This document shows, piece by piece, positions 62,331 through 64,000 of a DNA stretch of 64,000 bases. The translations under genes were made by a program, and so were the position numbers. Position 1 is the stretch's first letter, and each line of letters starts with the position of its first letter. The stretch comes from Deltaproteobacteria bacterium HGW-Deltaproteobacteria-12 (GTDB lineage: Bacteria; Desulfobacterota; Syntrophia; Syntrophales; Smithellaceae): the NCBI GenBank assembly GCA_002840565.1, contig PHBK01000001.1:1-64000 (forward strand). Reading direction: 5' to 3'. The notes under the pieces are model-generated. The model was given only the letters and a program-made list of their open reading frames with translations. It searched no databases and was not told the DNA's origin.

Positions 62331-63265
62331 TTTGTTTTCCCCCTTTTGCTGTCGTCAACTAATTTATGCTTTTTCGGCAGACCTGCCTGAAAAAGAGAAC
62401 TGGTGATATTTGCCTGCGGCAATGTCTTTTGCAAAAAACGGCAAACGCTGAGAAGTTTTTGCACATCAATGCCTGTTTTAATGCCCATCTGCTCGAACAG
62501 GAAGACTGTTTCTTCAGTGGCAACGTTGCCGGAAGAATTTGGTGCATATGGACAACCGCCCAGACCGCCTGTCGCCGCGTCGAATGATCGAATGCCGATC
62601 TCATACGCCCGTAATGTATTGGCTAAAGCCAGCCCTCGGGTGTTGTGAAAATGCGCCCCGAAAGTAATTTCCGGAAAACGTTTTTGGCAGGCGCTGAATT
62701 TTTCTTCGATCATTTTGGGATTGCCGAATCCTACTGTATCGCACAGGGTAATTTCTGTTACTCCGCAGTCCGCTGTTTTTTCGACAGCCCGGAGGACGGC
62801 ATCAGTTTTGATCTCCCCGGCAAAAGGACAGCCAAAAACAGTTGCCAGAGCGGCCTGGAAAGTGATACCGGAATCATCAAGATATTTCTGACAGATGTGA
62901 CGCAATTCTTTAATGGATTCCTCCGGTGTCTGCCGGACATTGCGGTAATTATGCGCAGAGCTTACCGAAAAGAAAAAGATGAATTTGCCGATGCCACAGG
63001 ATAGAGCGTTTTCCGCTCCGCGGATATTGGGAATCAGGGCGGAAAGGACAACATTTTTCAGAGCTTTGATGCCTTTGACCATTTCCCGGATGTCCTGGAA
63101 CTGCGGAATTGCCTGCGGGGCGACAAAAGAGCCGATTTGCATTTCCGAAATTCCGCAGGCGGCAAGCCGTTTGATGAATTGGATTTTTTGCTTTGTCGGG
63201 ACGAAGAAATCTATGTTCTGCAATCCATCCCGCGGCCCGACTTCAATAATCTTCACTTTTTCCAT
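62327..63265 (-). CDS. Hydroxymethylglutaryl-CoA lyase
   Basis: 312 residues. The family opening VKIIEVGPRDGLQNI is at residues 3-17. HFHNTRGLALANTL contains the metal-binding His pair, and GGLGGCPYAPNSSGNVATEE contains the catalytic Cys and the loop around it. It cleaves HMG-CoA to acetyl-CoA and acetoacetate in leucine or ketone-body metabolism; some relatives act on other hydroxy-acyl-CoAs. It is followed by an isochorismatase gene overlapping its stop. Confidence 0.92.
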   Translation of the reverse strand: MEKVKIIEVGPRDGLQNIDFFVPTKQKIQFIKRLAACGISEMQIGSFVAPQAIPQFQDIREMVKGIKALKNVVLSALIPNIRGAENALSCGIGKFIFFFSVSSAHNYRNVRQTPEESIKELRHICQKYLDDSGITFQAALATVFGCPFAGEIKTDAVLRAVEKTADCGVTEITLCDTVGFGNPKMIEEKFSACQKRFPEITFGAHFHNTRGLALANTLRAYEIGIRSFDAATGGLGGCPYAPNSSGNVATEETVFLFEQMGIKTGIDVQKLLSVCRFLQKTLPQANITSSLFQAGLPKKHKLVDDSKRGKTK

Positions 63266-63513
63266 CTTGTCCGTCTCCCTAGTTTGGGGGGCAGTATAGG
63301 AAGTAAAAAGAGAAATGTCAAATTAAAGGCAATCAGCCGCTGTTTGAGCCGAGCGGAGTAAATCGGCAGTTTCGCGCATTATTGCCCCGGCACTGGTGGG
63401 GGCTAAGCTGCGGGGATTGAGGAGTTATACCCCCTCCTTACCGGTCATTGATTGTTTTGGAGGGCTATGTTAAAATAAAACAAAAAAGCTTTTGCTGGAA
63501 AGGGGGCCTTCGA

Positions 63514-63879
63514 ATGTTCCAGATTGCAGCATACGAAAAATATAGCGATGGACAAACCATCTTTAAAGAGGGGACACATGGGGATTGGTTGTATATAGTG
63601 GAAGACGGGGCAGTGGAAATTTCGCGGACTGTAAATGACCGGAAAATATTAATCGCAACTTTTAAAGAGGGAGAAATATTCGGAGAAGTGGCCTATATCG
63701 CTAAAGTTGAACGGTCGGCCACAGCCACGGCGTCGGGTGACACAACTATCGGAGTAATTGACCGGGATTTTTTTGATCAGGAATTCAACAAGCTGTCCGG
63801 CAATTTTCAGCTGATTCTCAAAACCTTGGCGCTGCGTCTGAAAAAAACAACGGATGTCCTCGTTGCTATGCAACAATAA
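63514..63879 (+). CDS. Cyclic-nucleotide-binding-domain protein
   Basis: 121 residues from the ATG at 63514 with AAAGGGGG before it. It is a stand-alone CNB domain: KYSDGQTIFKEGTHGDWLYIVEDGAVEI, then the phosphate-binding cassette FGEVAYIAKVERSATATA with the conserved Arg. No DNA-binding or catalytic domain follows. It could act as a cAMP sensor, and the CHASE2 adenylate cyclase at 15211 is the only cyclase seen here. Distance makes a direct link speculative. The last 120 bases of the window after it show an AGCCCA/TGGGCT hairpin and no gene. Confidence 0.85.
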   Translation: MFQIAAYEKYSDGQTIFKEGTHGDWLYIVEDGAVEISRTVNDRKILIATFKEGEIFGEVAYIAKVERSATATASGDTTIGVIDRDFFDQEFNKLSGNFQLILKTLALRLKKTTDVLVAMQQ

Positions 63880-64000
63880 TCCCGGTGACAATCTTCTACA
63901 CGGGCTGGAACAATAAGAGGAGCGGCAGAAAAAATGTCAATTAAAGCAGATAATTTAGCTGTAAATTGCGCTTGACAGCCCATCTTAATTGGGCTAAAGA

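Noticed and set aside
1-64000. CRISPR arrays, tRNA or rRNA genes
   Set aside because: No regularly spaced direct repeats and no cloverleaf or rRNA-like stretches were found in the gaps between genes.

Overview
The window reads as a chromosomal segment of an anaerobic, Gram-negative deltaproteobacterium (Desulfobacterota, possibly a Syntrophia-like lineage; this placement is inference). Supporting signs are an anaerobic GlpABC dehydrogenase, many Fe-S and flavin oxidoreductases, a NikR-controlled nickel ECF transporter, a PEP-CTERM protein behind a sigma-54-type promoter, outer-membrane two-partner secretion systems, and several families of short palindromic intergenic repeats. No rRNA, tRNA, CRISPR array, integrase or transposase was recognised.

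Layout: (1) 189-4065, minus, glpCBA with ATGA overlaps. (2) 4394-17750, plus, a tight six-gene unit: membrane diguanylate cyclase, TpsB, a 1411-residue TpsA exoprotein, an exported beta-propeller/caspase-like peptidase, a CHASE2 adenylate cyclase and a FecR-like exported protein. (3) 17809-22973: corrinoid adenosyltransferase, MFS transporter, UppP, NikR, a DUF6125-like protein and a PEP-CTERM protein. (4) 23576-28573, minus: NapH-like polyferredoxin, DUF362 protein, DUF6599-like protein and Fe-S aldo/keto reductase, interspersed with repeats. (5) 28646-32759: an Old-Yellow-Enzyme-type Fe-S flavoprotein and a long-chain acyl-CoA synthetase. (6) 33201-38462, minus: a second two-partner secretion locus (TpsB, TpsA with an inserted nidogen-like segment, FecR). 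(7) 38463-41171: repeats, a decayed copy of the nickel transporter genes, a radical SAM protein and a DUF4143 ATPase. (8) 41262-46626: a complete branched-chain amino acid ABC transporter (livJHMGF) and a DUF2284 protein. (9) 46816-56003, plus, AT-richer: a probable anti-phage module (PLD-Snf2 helicase, ORF6N-PLD protein, Eco57I-type adenine methylase, ClpP-fold protease with a zinc ribbon, 60-residue protein). (10) 56119-59500, minus: nickel transporter nikMN-Q-O with an outer-membrane protein behind a NikR-type operator. (11) 59730-63879: MoxR/CoxE pair, isochorismatase-like hydrolase and HMG-CoA lyase, and a cyclic-nucleotide-binding protein.

How the parts work together: region 2 joins surface secretion, c-di-GMP and cAMP synthesis and a caspase-fold peptidase in one transcription unit. 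NikR at 20956 probably controls the nickel genes at 56-59.5 kb. Region 9 is the strongest candidate for an undescribed system. It has the helicase and methylase core of a restriction-type defence, but carries a ClpP-fold serine protease and an ORF6N protein, and two 31-bp palindromes sharing the same geometry lie before and inside the ORF6N gene.
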